A DNA stretch of 64,000 nucleotides from Mitsuaria sp. GD03876 (GCF_029840635.1 NZ_JAOCCU010000030.1:1-64000), one strand, 5' to 3'; positions 40,836 through 49,119 are shown, counted from the stretch's first letter. Notes: generated from the letters alone by a model not told the origin. Program-made: numbers and translations.

Positions 40836-41282
40836 ATGACCTTGAAGGAACAGATCACCGAAGACATGAAGTCGGCCATGCGCGCCAAGGACAGCGAGCG
40901 CCTGGGCACGATCCGCATGTTGCTGGCGGCGGTGAAGCAGAAGGAAGTGGACGAGCGCGTCGAGGTCGACGACGTGATGCTGGTGGCCATCGTCGACAAG
41001 CTGATCAAGCAGCGCAAGGATTCGATCAGCCAGTTCTCCGCCGCGGGACGGCAGGACCTGGCGGACAAGGAAAGCGCGGAGCTGAAGGTCCTGGAGGCCT
41101 ATCTGCCGCAGCGCCTGAGCGAGGACGAGATCAAGGCCGAGGTCGGCGCGATCGTGGCCGAGCTGGGTGCGAAGGGACCGGGCGACATGGGCAAGGTCAT
41201 GGGCGCGGTCAAGGGCAAGCTGGCGGGCAAGGCCGACATGGGTCTGGTCTCGGCGGCGGTGAAGGCGGCGCTGGCGGGCTGA
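40836..41282 (+). CDS. yqeY: GatB/YqeY domain-containing protein
   Basis: A 148-residue helical protein related to the tRNA-binding tail of the GatB amidotransferase subunit. Typical stretches are MTLKEQITEDMKSAMRAKD, LIKQRKDSISQF and GPGDMGKVMGAVKGKLAGKA. Its exact role is not established. The start is ATG at 40836 behind an AAGGAG ribosome site. In many relatives dnaG and rpoD follow rpsU-yqeY; here they do not. Confidence 0.93.
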   Translation: MTLKEQITEDMKSAMRAKDSERLGTIRMLLAAVKQKEVDERVEVDDVMLVAIVDKLIKQRKDSISQFSAAGRQDLADKESAELKVLEAYLPQRLSEDEIKAEVGAIVAELGAKGPGDMGKVMGAVKGKLAGKADMGLVSAAVKAALAG

Positions 41283-41317
41283 GCGCCCGGCTGCCGCTTC
41301 AACGACAGGAGAGCTCG

Positions 41318-41659
41318 ATGGAACTGACCGTCCAACAACTGACGCCGGATTTCTGCGTCGCCCCGCAGCTGACGCCGGAGGCGATGGCTGCGCTGGCCGA
41401 GGCCGGCTTCAAGTCGGTGATCAACAACCGCCCTGATTTCGAGGGAGGTCCTGACCAGCCGACCAGCGAGCAGGTCCGTGCCGCGGCCGAGACCGCGGGC
41501 CTTGTCTACCGGCATCTGCCGGTGCAAGGGGGTTACCAGTCGCCGGAGGAGATCGCCGCAATGCGCGCGCTGCTCGACGAGGTGCCCAAGCCGGTGCTGG
41601 CGTTCTGCCGCTCGGGCGCGCGTTCCACGCGCCTTTTCGCCGCCGCCACCCAACTGTGA
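41318..41659 (+). CDS. DUF442/TIGR01244 phosphatase-like protein
   Basis: A 113-residue protein with a dual-specificity-phosphatase/rhodanese-like fold. It carries a Cx5R P-loop (Cys97 in AFCRSGARSTRL), plus the family's SVINNRPDFEGGPDQP and HLPVQGGYQSPEEI. Related domains occur fused to the Blh sulfur dioxygenase-like enzymes. Substrate unknown. It starts 35 bp after yqeY and may be co-transcribed. Confidence 0.9.
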   Translation: MELTVQQLTPDFCVAPQLTPEAMAALAEAGFKSVINNRPDFEGGPDQPTSEQVRAAAETAGLVYRHLPVQGGYQSPEEIAAMRALLDEVPKPVLAFCRSGARSTRLFAAATQL

Positions 41660-41687
41660 CGACCGCGGGCCACTCGGCATCTCGAGA

Positions 41688-41795
41688 GATCGAGACGACC
41701 GGGGGCCCCTTGTCGGAACTTAAGGAAGGAATTTGACTGCCGGGAGGCAGTCAAAGGGGGGAGATGGAGACAAGGGGCCCCCGGTCGGCTCGATC
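41688..41795. repeat. 108-bp nested inverted repeat
   Basis: The outer arms (41688-41714 and 41769-41795) are 27 bp and match at 26 positions. They share the core GACCGGGGGCCCCTTGTC and its complement. The 54-bp interior holds a second perfect hairpin, TTTGACTGCC-GGGA-GGCAGTCAAA (41732-41755), flanked by purine-rich spacers. There is no coding potential and no U-tract. Possible readings are a MITE-like element, a structured RNA, or a bidirectional transcription barrier. It fills the gap before the TRAP operon. Confidence 0.85.
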
Positions 41796-41872
41796 CTGCT
41801 CGGTCCAAGCAGAGGCGTCAGTGCTTTCCCCAGCCCCCGCCCCAAATCGGTTTTCGACGAGCCCCCGCTCGC

Positions 41873-41878
41873 TACAGT
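41873..41878 (+). promoter_or_regulatory. Probable dctQM -10 box (TACAGT)
   Basis: TACAGT lies 70 bp before the dctQ start, with TTTTCG 16 bp upstream as a possible -35. A GAGCCC/GGGCTC hairpin (41901-41922) lies in the leader between this box and the start codon. Confidence 0.45.
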
Positions 41879-41947
41879 CCACGTCTACGCCAAGAAAAAC
41901 GAGCCCTCCCCGTCGCGGGCTCTGAAGATGGAGACCTGGACTCGTCG

Positions 41948-42556
41948 ATGAACGCCCTGCTTGCATTCGCCAAGGGCATCGACTGGCTGACGGACCGGTT
42001 CGGCACGCTTGCCGCCTGGGCTGTCCTGCTGTCGTGCTTTATCAGCGCCGCCAATGCGGTGATCCGTTACGGGCTGGACATCAGTTCCAACGCCTTCCTC
42101 GAGATCCAGTGGTACCTGTTCGCGATCTGCGTGATGCTGGGCGCGGCGCAGGTGCTGCGGCTCAACGAGCATGTCCGGGTGGACATCCTGTACACGCGCT
42201 GGCGCGGCCACGGCAAGGTCTACATCGACCTGTTCGGGTTGATCGTGTTCCTGCTGCCGGTGATGGGCTACGCGGGCTGGTTGTCGTGGGACTTCTTCAT
42301 GGTGAAGCTCACGACCGGCATGCGGCCTGACGACACGGTCGCCGCGCTGGGCCTGGGCGGTTATGCCTGGAAGCTGCTGAGCAGCGGCGAGGTTTCCGGC
42401 AACGCGGGCGGCCTGATCCGCTGGCCGGCGGCGCTGACGCTGCCGGTGGGATTCGGGCTCATGTTCCTGCAGGGCATTTCCGAGGTGATCAAGCGTATCG
42501 GCTACCTCGCCCATCTCGTCGAGATGGACACGCATTACGAGAGGCCGCTGCAATGA
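41948..42556 (+). CDS. dctQ: TRAP transporter small permease (DctQ family)
   Basis: A 202-residue inner-membrane protein, the small 'Q' subunit of a tripartite ATP-independent periplasmic transporter. Hydrophobic segments, NAFLEIQWYLFAICVMLGAA and LRLNEHVRVDILYTR are characteristic. Its extra C-terminal portion resembles the mannitol/chloroaromatic (FcbT2-like) subgroup. It overlaps dctM by 4 bp (ATGA). No P-subunit gene is adjacent. Confidence 0.93.
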   Translation: MNALLAFAKGIDWLTDRFGTLAAWAVLLSCFISAANAVIRYGLDISSNAFLEIQWYLFAICVMLGAAQVLRLNEHVRVDILYTRWRGHGKVYIDLFGLIVFLLPVMGYAGWLSWDFFMVKLTTGMRPDDTVAALGLGGYAWKLLSSGEVSGNAGGLIRWPAALTLPVGFGLMFLQGISEVIKRIGYLAHLVEMDTHYERPLQ

Positions 42557-44133
42557 TCACGATGGAGCAGTTTCCCCCGCTGATGTTCGCGGGGTTGATC
42601 ATCATCATGCTCATCGGCTTCCCGGTGGCGTTCTCGCTGGCGGCGCTGGGCCTGGCCTGCGGCTTCTTCGCGGTGAGCCAGGGCTGGTTCCCGCCGGAGT
42701 TCATGCTGGCGCTGCCGCAGAACGTCTTCGGCATCCTCTCCAACGACCTGCTGCTGGCGATCCCCTTCTTCACGCTGATGGGCGCGCTGCTGGAGAAGTG
42801 CGGGCTGGCCGAGGACATGCTCGATTCGATGGGCCAGTTGTTCGGCCCGGTGCGGGGCGGGCTGGGCTACTCGGTGATCATCGTGGGCTTCATCCTGGGC
42901 GCGATCACCGGCACGGTGGCGGGCCAGGTGATCGCAATGGCGATGATCTCGCTGCCGGTCATGATGCGGTACGGCTACAACATGCGCTACGCCACCGGCG
43001 TGCTGGCGGCGTCGGGGACGATCACGCAGCTGGTGCCGCCGTCGCTGGTGCTGGTGGTGCTGGCGGACCAGCTCGGCAAGCCGGTGGGCGACATGTACAA
43101 GGGCGCGTGGGGGCCGTCGATCCTGCAGGTGCTGATCTTCGCGCTCTACACCTTCGCGCTGTCACGCATCAAGCCCGAGCACGTGCCCGGCGTGCCGCTC
43201 GCGGCACGCACGCTCAACGGCTGGGCGCTGTGGCGCAAGTGCCTGCGGGGCATCGTCCCGTCGGCGATCCTGATCTTCGCGGTGCTGGGCTCGATGGGCG
43301 GCCTGCCCGGCATCGACACGGCGATCTGCACGCCCACCGAGGCCGGCGCGATGGGCGCGGTCGGCGCCTTCATCCTGGCGGCGCTGCATCGGCGGCTGAC
43401 CTGGCCGGTGGTCAAGGAGGCCATGATCGGCACGATGCGCATCACCGCGATGGTGGTGTTCATCCTGATCGGTTCGCGGACCTTCTCGCTGGTGTTCCAG
43501 GGCGTCGAGGGTGGCAAGTGGATCGAGCACCTGCTGTCCAACCTGCCGGGCGGTCAGGTCGGGTTCCTGATCGTGGTGAACCTGTTCATTTTCTTCCTGG
43601 CGTTCTTCCTGGACTTCTTCGAGATCGCCTTCATCATCCTGCCGCTGCTGGGTCCGGTCGCCGACAAGATGGGCATCGACCTGGTGTGGTTCGGCGTGAT
43701 GCTGTGCGTGAACATGCAGACCAGCTTCATGCATCCGCCGTTCGGCTTCGCGCTGTTCTACCTGCGGGGGATCGCGGATTCGCTGTTCAAGAACGGCGCG
43801 TTGCCGCAGCGGGTGAAGTCCAGCGACATCTACATGGGCTCGATCCCCTGGGTGCTGATGCAGCTGGTGCTGGTGGCGATCGTGATCTTCTTCCCGGTGA
43901 CGGTGACGGCCTTCCTGGACAAGGCCGAGATCGTCGACCTCGACAAGGCCACCGAGATGCTGCAGGGCATCGACGCCGGCCAGTCCGGCCGCGTCGATCC
44001 GAACGCGGACACGAACGCGCTGTTCGGACTGCCGGAGGCGGCGTCGGCGCCGGCCTCCGAGGCGTCCGCGCCCGCCTCCGACGCGGAGGATCCGATGGAG
44101 GCGGTGCGGCGCTCGCTGGACGAGAAGAAGTGA
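42553..44133 (+). CDS. dctM: TRAP transporter large permease (DctM family)
   Basis: A 526-residue polytopic protein, the ion-coupled translocating 'M' subunit. Typical features are PFFTLMGALLEKCGLAEDML, GAITGTVAGQVIAMAMISLP, GTITQLVPPSLVLVVLADQL and LDFFEIAFIILPLLGP. The C-terminus carries a cytoplasmic-looking Ala/Ser/Glu tail of about 60 residues. The substrate cannot be told without the binding protein, which is not in this window. Confidence 0.95.
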   Translation: MITMEQFPPLMFAGLIIIMLIGFPVAFSLAALGLACGFFAVSQGWFPPEFMLALPQNVFGILSNDLLLAIPFFTLMGALLEKCGLAEDMLDSMGQLFGPVRGGLGYSVIIVGFILGAITGTVAGQVIAMAMISLPVMMRYGYNMRYATGVLAASGTITQLVPPSLVLVVLADQLGKPVGDMYKGAWGPSILQVLIFALYTFALSRIKPEHVPGVPLAARTLNGWALWRKCLRGIVPSAILIFAVLGSMGGLPGIDTAICTPTEAGAMGAVGAFILAALHRRLTWPVVKEAMIGTMRITAMVVFILIGSRTFSLVFQGVEGGKWIEHLLSNLPGGQVGFLIVVNLFIFFLAFFLDFFEIAFIILPLLGPVADKMGIDLVWFGVMLCVNMQTSFMHPPFGFALFYLRGIADSLFKNGALPQRVKSSDIYMGSIPWVLMQLVLVAIVIFFPVTVTAFLDKAEIVDLDKATEMLQGIDAGQSGRVDPNADTNALFGLPEAASAPASEASAPASDAEDPMEAVRRSLDEKK

Positions 44134-44151
44134 GGACGCGGTGAGCCGGCC

Positions 44152-44907
44152 ATGCTGCGCCGTGGACTGATCGCACTCGGCGCGATCGGCGCCCTGCTCT
44201 TCGGCCTCGCGCTGGCGGCATCGCTGGTGCAGCCACTGCTCGTCGAGCGCGGCGCGCGCGAGCTGCTCCGACTGGAGATGGAACGCCGCATCGGCGAGCG
44301 CATCGAGCGCCTGGATGAATCGCGCCTGGGGGCGATGGCCCGCGACGCGCTCAAGCGCCTGTCCATCGAGCGCGACGTCGCGACACGCCGGCTGCGGGAC
44401 GACGTTCCGCGCATCACCGCGGCCGTGCTCGACCGCATGCAGGACGCCGACTGCGAATGCCGCCGGCGCATCGCGCAGTTGATCGAAGACGGCACCCGGT
44501 CAGACATCGCTTCGCTCGACGAGGCGGAAAAAACGCTTCGGCGCATCGCCGAGTCCGCCTACGCCTCCGCCAGCCGCCAATGGCTGTGCGAGTTCCGCAT
44601 CGTCAGCGGCACGAACGCCGCGGCCTTCGCGCTGCTGGCCTTGATCGCGTGGTGGCGCCCGCGCGCGGCCATCCAAGTGACGGTGCCGGCGCTGCTGGTC
44701 CTGGCGGCCGTCGGCCTCACCGGCTACGGCTATCTGTTCCAGCAGGACTGGCTGCACACGCTGCTGTTCAACGACTACGTCGGCTTCGGCTACGCCGCCT
44801 GGCTGGCTGGCGTGACGGCGCTGCTCGGCGACATCGTGCTCAATCGCGCCCGCCTCACGACCGGCTTGCTCAACGGCCTGTTCGGCGCGATCGCCTCGCC
44901 CTGCTAG
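44152..44907 (+). CDS. Hypothetical membrane protein
   Basis: A 251-residue protein I do not recognise. One N-terminal transmembrane helix (about residues 5-25) is followed by a charged, largely helical domain of about 120 residues containing a CEC pair (DADCECRRR). Three more transmembrane helices follow (about 150-168, 175-195 and 210-230). It starts 18 bp after dctM and could be the last gene of that unit. Confidence 0.7.
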   Translation: MLRRGLIALGAIGALLFGLALAASLVQPLLVERGARELLRLEMERRIGERIERLDESRLGAMARDALKRLSIERDVATRRLRDDVPRITAAVLDRMQDADCECRRRIAQLIEDGTRSDIASLDEAEKTLRRIAESAYASASRQWLCEFRIVSGTNAAAFALLALIAWWRPRAAIQVTVPALLVLAAVGLTGYGYLFQQDWLHTLLFNDYVGFGYAAWLAGVTALLGDIVLNRARLTTGLLNGLFGAIASPC

Positions 44908-44944
44908 ACGCGCGGGGAGAGACCGCGATCGCGATCGCACCCGC

Positions 44945-45265
44945 TCAGCGGGTGGAAGGCGGCATGTTCGACGCCTCCTTGATGCGCTGCCAGGCGTCCT
45001 TCACCGCCGGCTTGGCCCGCGCCCATTCGAGCGACGAGCCCTGGCGCTGGTTGCCCCAGTCGCGGTGCAGTTCCGCCTCGAAGTCGTCGAACTCGCGATC
45101 GGGATAACGCGCGAAGGCGTCGACGCCATACGCATAGGCCGGACCGAAGTCGTCATGCGTGTCGGTGGGCTGCACGTACGGCCGCTTGGCGTAGTTGTCG
45201 CGCCAGTAGGCCGCTTCCTGCGCGTGGTCGTAGGCCTTGTCGCGGCGTTCGTCGAAGTCGGGCAT
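44945..45265 (-). CDS. Conserved hypothetical protein, possibly stress-related
   Basis: A 106-residue acidic, aromatic-rich protein: AYWRDNYAKRPYVQPTDTHD, then FGPAYAYGVDAFARYPDREF, then ELHRDWGNQRQ and WARAKPAVKDAWQRI. The pattern recalls a small soluble family often found near CsbD or PRC-barrel stress proteins; that link is from memory. No signal peptide. It lies convergent to the preceding gene and divergent to the next. Confidence 0.7.
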   Translation of the reverse strand: MPDFDERRDKAYDHAQEAAYWRDNYAKRPYVQPTDTHDDFGPAYAYGVDAFARYPDREFDDFEAELHRDWGNQRQGSSLEWARAKPAVKDAWQRIKEASNMPPSTR

Positions 45266-45336
45266 GGGAATCTCCTGAAGTCCGGATGACGTGCGTCGGC
45301 AAGTCCCATGCCCTGCCCGCGGCTACAGTCGCCGCC

Positions 45337-46476
45337 ATGCGCGCACGTCCCCTGGCCCTCCCTGACTCGCCCTCTCCGCGTCGACTCCTGCGCCTTCATG
45401 GCGTGCTCACGCTGGCGATCGTCGCCTCGCTGGGCATCGCCCCGGCCCACGCGGCGCCCGCCGCCTGCGTCGACGGCACCTGGCGCGGCACGCTCGGCGG
45501 CACGCCGGTGTCCATCGAGCTGAACGCCGCCGAGAACGACCGGCCCGCCGTGGGCCGCTACTACTACCGCAGCTCGCTCGGCGACCTCACGCTGGTCCGC
45601 GACGCCAAGACCGGCACGTGGCAGGAACTCGACGCCCAGGAACGCCCCACGGGCCAGCTGACGCTGTCCTGCGAGGGAACGGCGCTCGGCGGCGAATGGC
45701 GTTCAGCGGACGGCACCAGGCGGCTCCCGATCGTCGCGAACGCGGTCCCGGGCGAAGCCTTCAATGCGCCGCGCAAGGCCGGCCTGAAGCCCAGGCTCGA
45801 CAAGACCGGCGAGATCGGCGGGCGGCGATTCGAAGAACTCAGCTACGCCGTCCCCGGTGGCGCCGGAACAAAGGGGCAGTCGATCGGCGTCGTGCATCGC
45901 GGCGTGCGGCTGGTCGGCACGGGCCCCGGCCTGGAGGCGCTCAACGCCGTCCTGCAGGCCAAGGCCGTCGAGGCGGCGGTCGATCACCTGGACTGCGTGG
46001 CCCAAGGACGCCGGGAGCGCGGCCCCGAAGCCGGCTACGAGTCCTCGCAAGGGCAGACGGTCCTCGCATGGAACGCGGCCTTCGCCGTGATCAGCACCTG
46101 GACCGAAGGGTATTGCGGCGGCGCGCATCCGTGGCACGGCAGCGTCGTCACGACCTACCGCCTGGACACCGGCGCCCCCGTGGACACGGCGGCCTGGCTC
46201 GTCCCGGCACTGCGCAAGGAGATCCCGAAGACCTCGGCGCTCGGCCGCCTGTTGATGTCGGCCTACGCGCGCACGGCCAACGGCCCGGACGCCGACTGCC
46301 GCGACGAGATCCGCTGGGGCGGCTACGCGGTCCATCCGGTGGCGGGGAAACTGGTCTTCGAGGGCGCCACCTCGTATGCGATGACACCCTGCGCCGAGGA
46401 CATCGCGCTGCCCCTCGCGGTCGTCCAGCCCTTCCTCACGAAGGACGGCCAGGACGCGCTGAAGTCATTCCGCTGA
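45337..46476 (+). CDS. Secreted DUF3298-like protein, paralogue 1
   Basis: A 379-residue exported protein. The signal peptide runs to about residue 39 (LHGVLTLAIVASLGIAPAHA). An N-terminal beta-rich module follows (CVDGTWRGTLGGTPVSIELN; RYYYRSSLGDLTLV). The C-terminal half matches the RsiV/DUF3298 pattern, notably TEGYCGGAHPWHGSVVTTY. The start is ATG at 45337; a TACAGT box 13 bp before it is a possible -10 of a near-leaderless transcript. It is paralogous, end to end, to the gene at 47324. Function unknown. Confidence 0.8.
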   Translation: MRARPLALPDSPSPRRLLRLHGVLTLAIVASLGIAPAHAAPAACVDGTWRGTLGGTPVSIELNAAENDRPAVGRYYYRSSLGDLTLVRDAKTGTWQELDAQERPTGQLTLSCEGTALGGEWRSADGTRRLPIVANAVPGEAFNAPRKAGLKPRLDKTGEIGGRRFEELSYAVPGGAGTKGQSIGVVHRGVRLVGTGPGLEALNAVLQAKAVEAAVDHLDCVAQGRRERGPEAGYESSQGQTVLAWNAAFAVISTWTEGYCGGAHPWHGSVVTTYRLDTGAPVDTAAWLVPALRKEIPKTSALGRLLMSAYARTANGPDADCRDEIRWGGYAVHPVAGKLVFEGATSYAMTPCAEDIALPLAVVQPFLTKDGQDALKSFR

Positions 46477-46680
46477 CGGGGTCCCGCCCCGCCGATGCGC
46501 CCTCGCGTCACCCGCCCGGGTGACACCCCGTCGACTTCGGTTTTTTCGTGCGGTAGGTCAGCAAAATGCTGGCTTTTTGGGGCAGCCGGGCGATTCGCGC
46601 CTGGGGCGCTGATAGCGTGCGCCCCTTGATCGAGCGGGCGATTCACGTCCGCCGCACCGACTTCGAGGGAGGACATCGAC

Positions 46681-47319
46681 ATGTTGATCTGGGGATCCAA
46701 GGGCGCCGTCGCCGATCTGGGCGTTCAGAACCACCACCACTGCGCCACGTGCGAGCGCGAGCGCCCGTTCAAGCTGGCGCTCCAGTACAAGATCCATCAC
46801 CTCTACTACCTGTTCCAGTGGGTCTCGAGCAAGAAGTACCTGCTGGTCTGCGACGTCTGCCAGCGCGGGGCCGAGCTGCCGGCCAAGGAGGTCGAACCCA
46901 AGCTGACCAAGCACCCCATTCCGGTGTTCCAGCGCTTCAGCTGGGTGCTGCTGTTGGGCGTCGTGGCCGCGCTGCTGCTGGTGGGCAAGATCGCCGCCGA
47001 CGACCGCGGCAAACACGTCGGCGACTACACCGCGGCGCCCGCCGCCGGGGACCTCTACCTGATCGACCTCAACAAGCTGACCGGCGAATCGGGCGCCACC
47101 TACGGCGTGATCCGCATCAAGCAGGCGGCCGACGGCAAGCTGGAACTGCAGATGCCCAAGGTGGGCTACAACAAGGTCCGCGGCGCCCAGCGCGACATCG
47201 ACAACCCCTCGAAGGTCAGCGCTCCGGACTACTTCGAGGACAAGACGCTGACGGTGCCGCAGTCGGTGGTCCAGGACTGGGCCAAGCAGGGCACGATCTA
47301 CGACATCGAGCGGCGCTGA
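46681..47319 (+). CDS. Zinc-ribbon membrane protein, function unknown
   Basis: A 212-residue protein. The N-terminal cytosolic part has two CxxC pairs (CATCERE and CDVCQRG), a likely zinc ribbon. One transmembrane helix follows (about 80-102, SWVLLLGVVAALLLVGKIAA). The C-terminal domain of about 110 residues (GDLYLIDLNKLTGESGATYG) would be periplasmic. It lies between two paralogous secreted proteins and ends 4 bp before the second, suggesting a shared transcript. Confidence 0.75.
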   Translation: MLIWGSKGAVADLGVQNHHHCATCERERPFKLALQYKIHHLYYLFQWVSSKKYLLVCDVCQRGAELPAKEVEPKLTKHPIPVFQRFSWVLLLGVVAALLLVGKIAADDRGKHVGDYTAAPAAGDLYLIDLNKLTGESGATYGVIRIKQAADGKLELQMPKVGYNKVRGAQRDIDNPSKVSAPDYFEDKTLTVPQSVVQDWAKQGTIYDIERR

Positions 47320-47323
47320 CGAG

Positions 47324-48583
47324 ATGACGGCGATGACGGCCTGGGCCCGTCGAGCCCTCGACCAAGGGCAGCGCAGGGCGAAGGCAAGCCTGCTCGCCGC
47401 GCTGGCGGGCCTCGCCCTGGCGTCGTCGCCCGCGCTTGCCGCTACCGCGGCCTGCAAGGACGGCGTCTGGGCCGGCACGCTCGGCAAGACGCCGATCACG
47501 CTGATGCTCGCGTCGGACAACGCCGGCCAGGCGAAGGAAGGCAGCTACTACTACCGCGCCGCGCTGTCGGACCTGGTGTTGCTCCCCGACGGTGCGCCCG
47601 GGGACTGGCGCGAGATCGCCGCCAAGGGCGCCCTCACCGGCCGGCTGCACCTGGACTGCGATGCCCGCGCGCTCACCGGCCGGTGGCAAGCGCCAGACGG
47701 CGGCAAGCCGCTCCCGATCACCGCCCGTCGCATCGCCGACGACCAGTACCACGCCGCCCGCGAGGCCGGCCTGAAGCCGATCGTCACCGTGCACGCGATC
47801 GGCGCCGGCCGCTATGAACGGCTGGTGCTGCCGATGCCCAACGCCGACGGCGTCGTCGAGAGCGTCGACCAGGACGCCTGGGGCACGCCGCACGAGGGCG
47901 TGCGCCTGCTCGGCGCCGGCCCGGGCCTCGCGGCCATCAACGCGGCGCTCCACGAGCACCTGATCGCCCGGATGCGGGACCACCTGGCCTGCATCAACTT
48001 CGGCCGCGTCGAGCGCTCGCCGGACGCGAGCTTCCACACGTCCGGCTCGCAGAGCGTGCTGGCCTGGTCGCCGGCGCATGTCGTGATCCAGACCGCCAGC
48101 GACGGCTACTGCGGCGGCAGCCATCCGTTCGTCGGCCACGAGATCACGGTCTACGAGGTGGCCACCGGCCAGCCGGCCCGCGTGGCCGACTGGTTCGAAC
48201 CCGGCGCCTGGGTGCCGACCGAGCCAGAGGAGACGGAGGAGCCGGACGGGGCGGCCGGAGCGCCTGGAACGCCCGGGACGCCCGGGACGCCCGGGACGGG
48301 GACGGAGACGGCCGACGCGGCGGCGACCGCCCCAACCGCGCCTCCCGAACCCTCGTTGCGCGACCTGCTGGACAAGGCCTACTCGCCCGACAACGGCGAC
48401 GCGGAGTGCCGGGCGTCGATCACCTGGACCGATGTCTATCCACAGCCCGGCCAGGTGGTCTTCCGCGCCGAGGCGACGAGCTACGCCATGCGGATGTGCG
48501 ACGAGGAGCTCGCCCTGCCGCTGGACACCGTCTGGCGCTTCCTCACTGCCAAGGGCCGGGAGGCCCTGTCCGCGTTCCGCTGA
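47324..48583 (+). CDS. Secreted DUF3298-like protein, paralogue 2
   Basis: A 419-residue exported protein with the same plan as the gene at 45337. A signal peptide ends near ASSPALAATA. An N-terminal CKDGVWAGTLGKTPITLMLA module is followed by a C-terminal half with SDGYCGGSHPFVGHEITVYE. It differs by an insert of about 45 residues (about 295-340) rich in Glu, Pro and Gly with a GTPGTPGTPGTG repeat. Shared Cys positions suggest conserved disulfides. ATG at 47324 or 47333 may be the start. Confidence 0.8.
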   Translation: MTAMTAWARRALDQGQRRAKASLLAALAGLALASSPALAATAACKDGVWAGTLGKTPITLMLASDNAGQAKEGSYYYRAALSDLVLLPDGAPGDWREIAAKGALTGRLHLDCDARALTGRWQAPDGGKPLPITARRIADDQYHAAREAGLKPIVTVHAIGAGRYERLVLPMPNADGVVESVDQDAWGTPHEGVRLLGAGPGLAAINAALHEHLIARMRDHLACINFGRVERSPDASFHTSGSQSVLAWSPAHVVIQTASDGYCGGSHPFVGHEITVYEVATGQPARVADWFEPGAWVPTEPEETEEPDGAAGAPGTPGTPGTPGTGTETADAAATAPTAPPEPSLRDLLDKAYSPDNGDAECRASITWTDVYPQPGQVVFRAEATSYAMRMCDEELALPLDTVWRFLTAKGREALSAFR

Positions 48584-48662
48584 GCACGGTGCCCTCCCCC
48601 GTCGCCGTCGCCGTCGCCGTTGCCGTTGCCGCAGCCACGGCCGGGACCGCAACCGCGGCCGA

Positions 48663-48983
48663 TCACTGTGACGACACCATCTTCAATCCGATGATCCCGA
48701 CGGCGATCAGCCCGATGCACGCGATCCGCGCCAGCGACGCGGACTCGCCCAGCAGCACGATGCCGGCGATGGCGGTGCCGACCGCGCCGATGCCGGTCCA
48801 GATCGCGTAGGCCGTCCCGACCGGCAGGTGCTTCAGCGCCCAGCCCAGCAGCACCACGCTGGTCACCATCGCCGCCACCGTGCCCACGGTCGGCCACAGC
48901 CGCGTGAACCCTTCCGTGTACTTCAGGCCCACGGCCCAGCCGATCTCGAACAGTCCGGCCAGAAACAGCACACCCCACACCAT
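48663..48983 (-). CDS. sugE: SMR-family exporter, Gdx/SugE type
   Basis: A 106-residue four-helix small multidrug resistance protein. The membrane Glu in [20 protein letters not shown] and the pattern [20 protein letters not shown] fit the Gdx (guanidinium exporter, formerly SugE) branch. The start is ATG at 48983 with an AAGGAG ribosome site. It is divergent from a LysR regulator. A hairpin lies in its leader at 49020-49052. Guanidinium as substrate is inferred from family. Confidence 0.9.
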   Translation of the reverse strand: MVWGVLFLAGLFEIGWAVGLKYTEGFTRLWPTVGTVAAMVTSVVLLGWALKHLPVGTAYAIWTGIGAVGTAIAGIVLLGESASLARIACIGLIAVGIIGLKMVSSQ

Positions 48984-49019
48984 GTCGATCTCCTTGTCCT
49001 GGTCCGGCGCCTTGCCGAA

Positions 49020-49052
49020 CCCCACGGCCTTTCCCCTTGAAAGGCGTTGGGG
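49020..49052 (-). other. Leader hairpin upstream of the Gdx/SugE gene
   Basis: On the minus strand CCCC-AAC-GCCTTTC pairs with GAAAGGC-CGT-GGGG, a 7-bp plus 4-bp stem with a 3x3 internal loop. It is downstream of a TACAGT -10 box at 49056-49061. It could be a cis-regulatory element; it does not match the guanidine riboswitch classes I know. Confidence 0.5.
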
Positions 49053-49068
49053 CGGACTGTATGTTCGA

Positions 49069-49093
49069 GAATCTGATACATAAAGTCAGATTC
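49069..49093. promoter_or_regulatory. Inverted repeat between sugE and lysR, likely LysR operator
   Basis: GAATCTGA and TCAGATTC are separated by 9 bp. The site includes a T-N11-A core (T-N11-A is the LysR-type motif), lies 27 bp before the LysR start and overlaps the -35 region of the putative sugE promoter. Confidence 0.65.
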
Positions 49094-49119
49094 CTTCAGG
49101 ACCGCTGATAGATCACCCC

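Noticed and set aside
41688-41795. Retron or group II intron RNA as explanation of the nested inverted repeat
   Set aside because: No reverse transcriptase gene is in the window, and the element is too small for a group II intron.
48984-49020. Guanidine-III (ykkC-III) riboswitch before the Gdx/SugE gene, suggested by CAGGACAAG close to the start codon
   Set aside because: The partner strands needed for the pseudoknot are missing, and AAGGAG is better explained as the ribosome site. Mini-ykkC ACGR loops are also absent.
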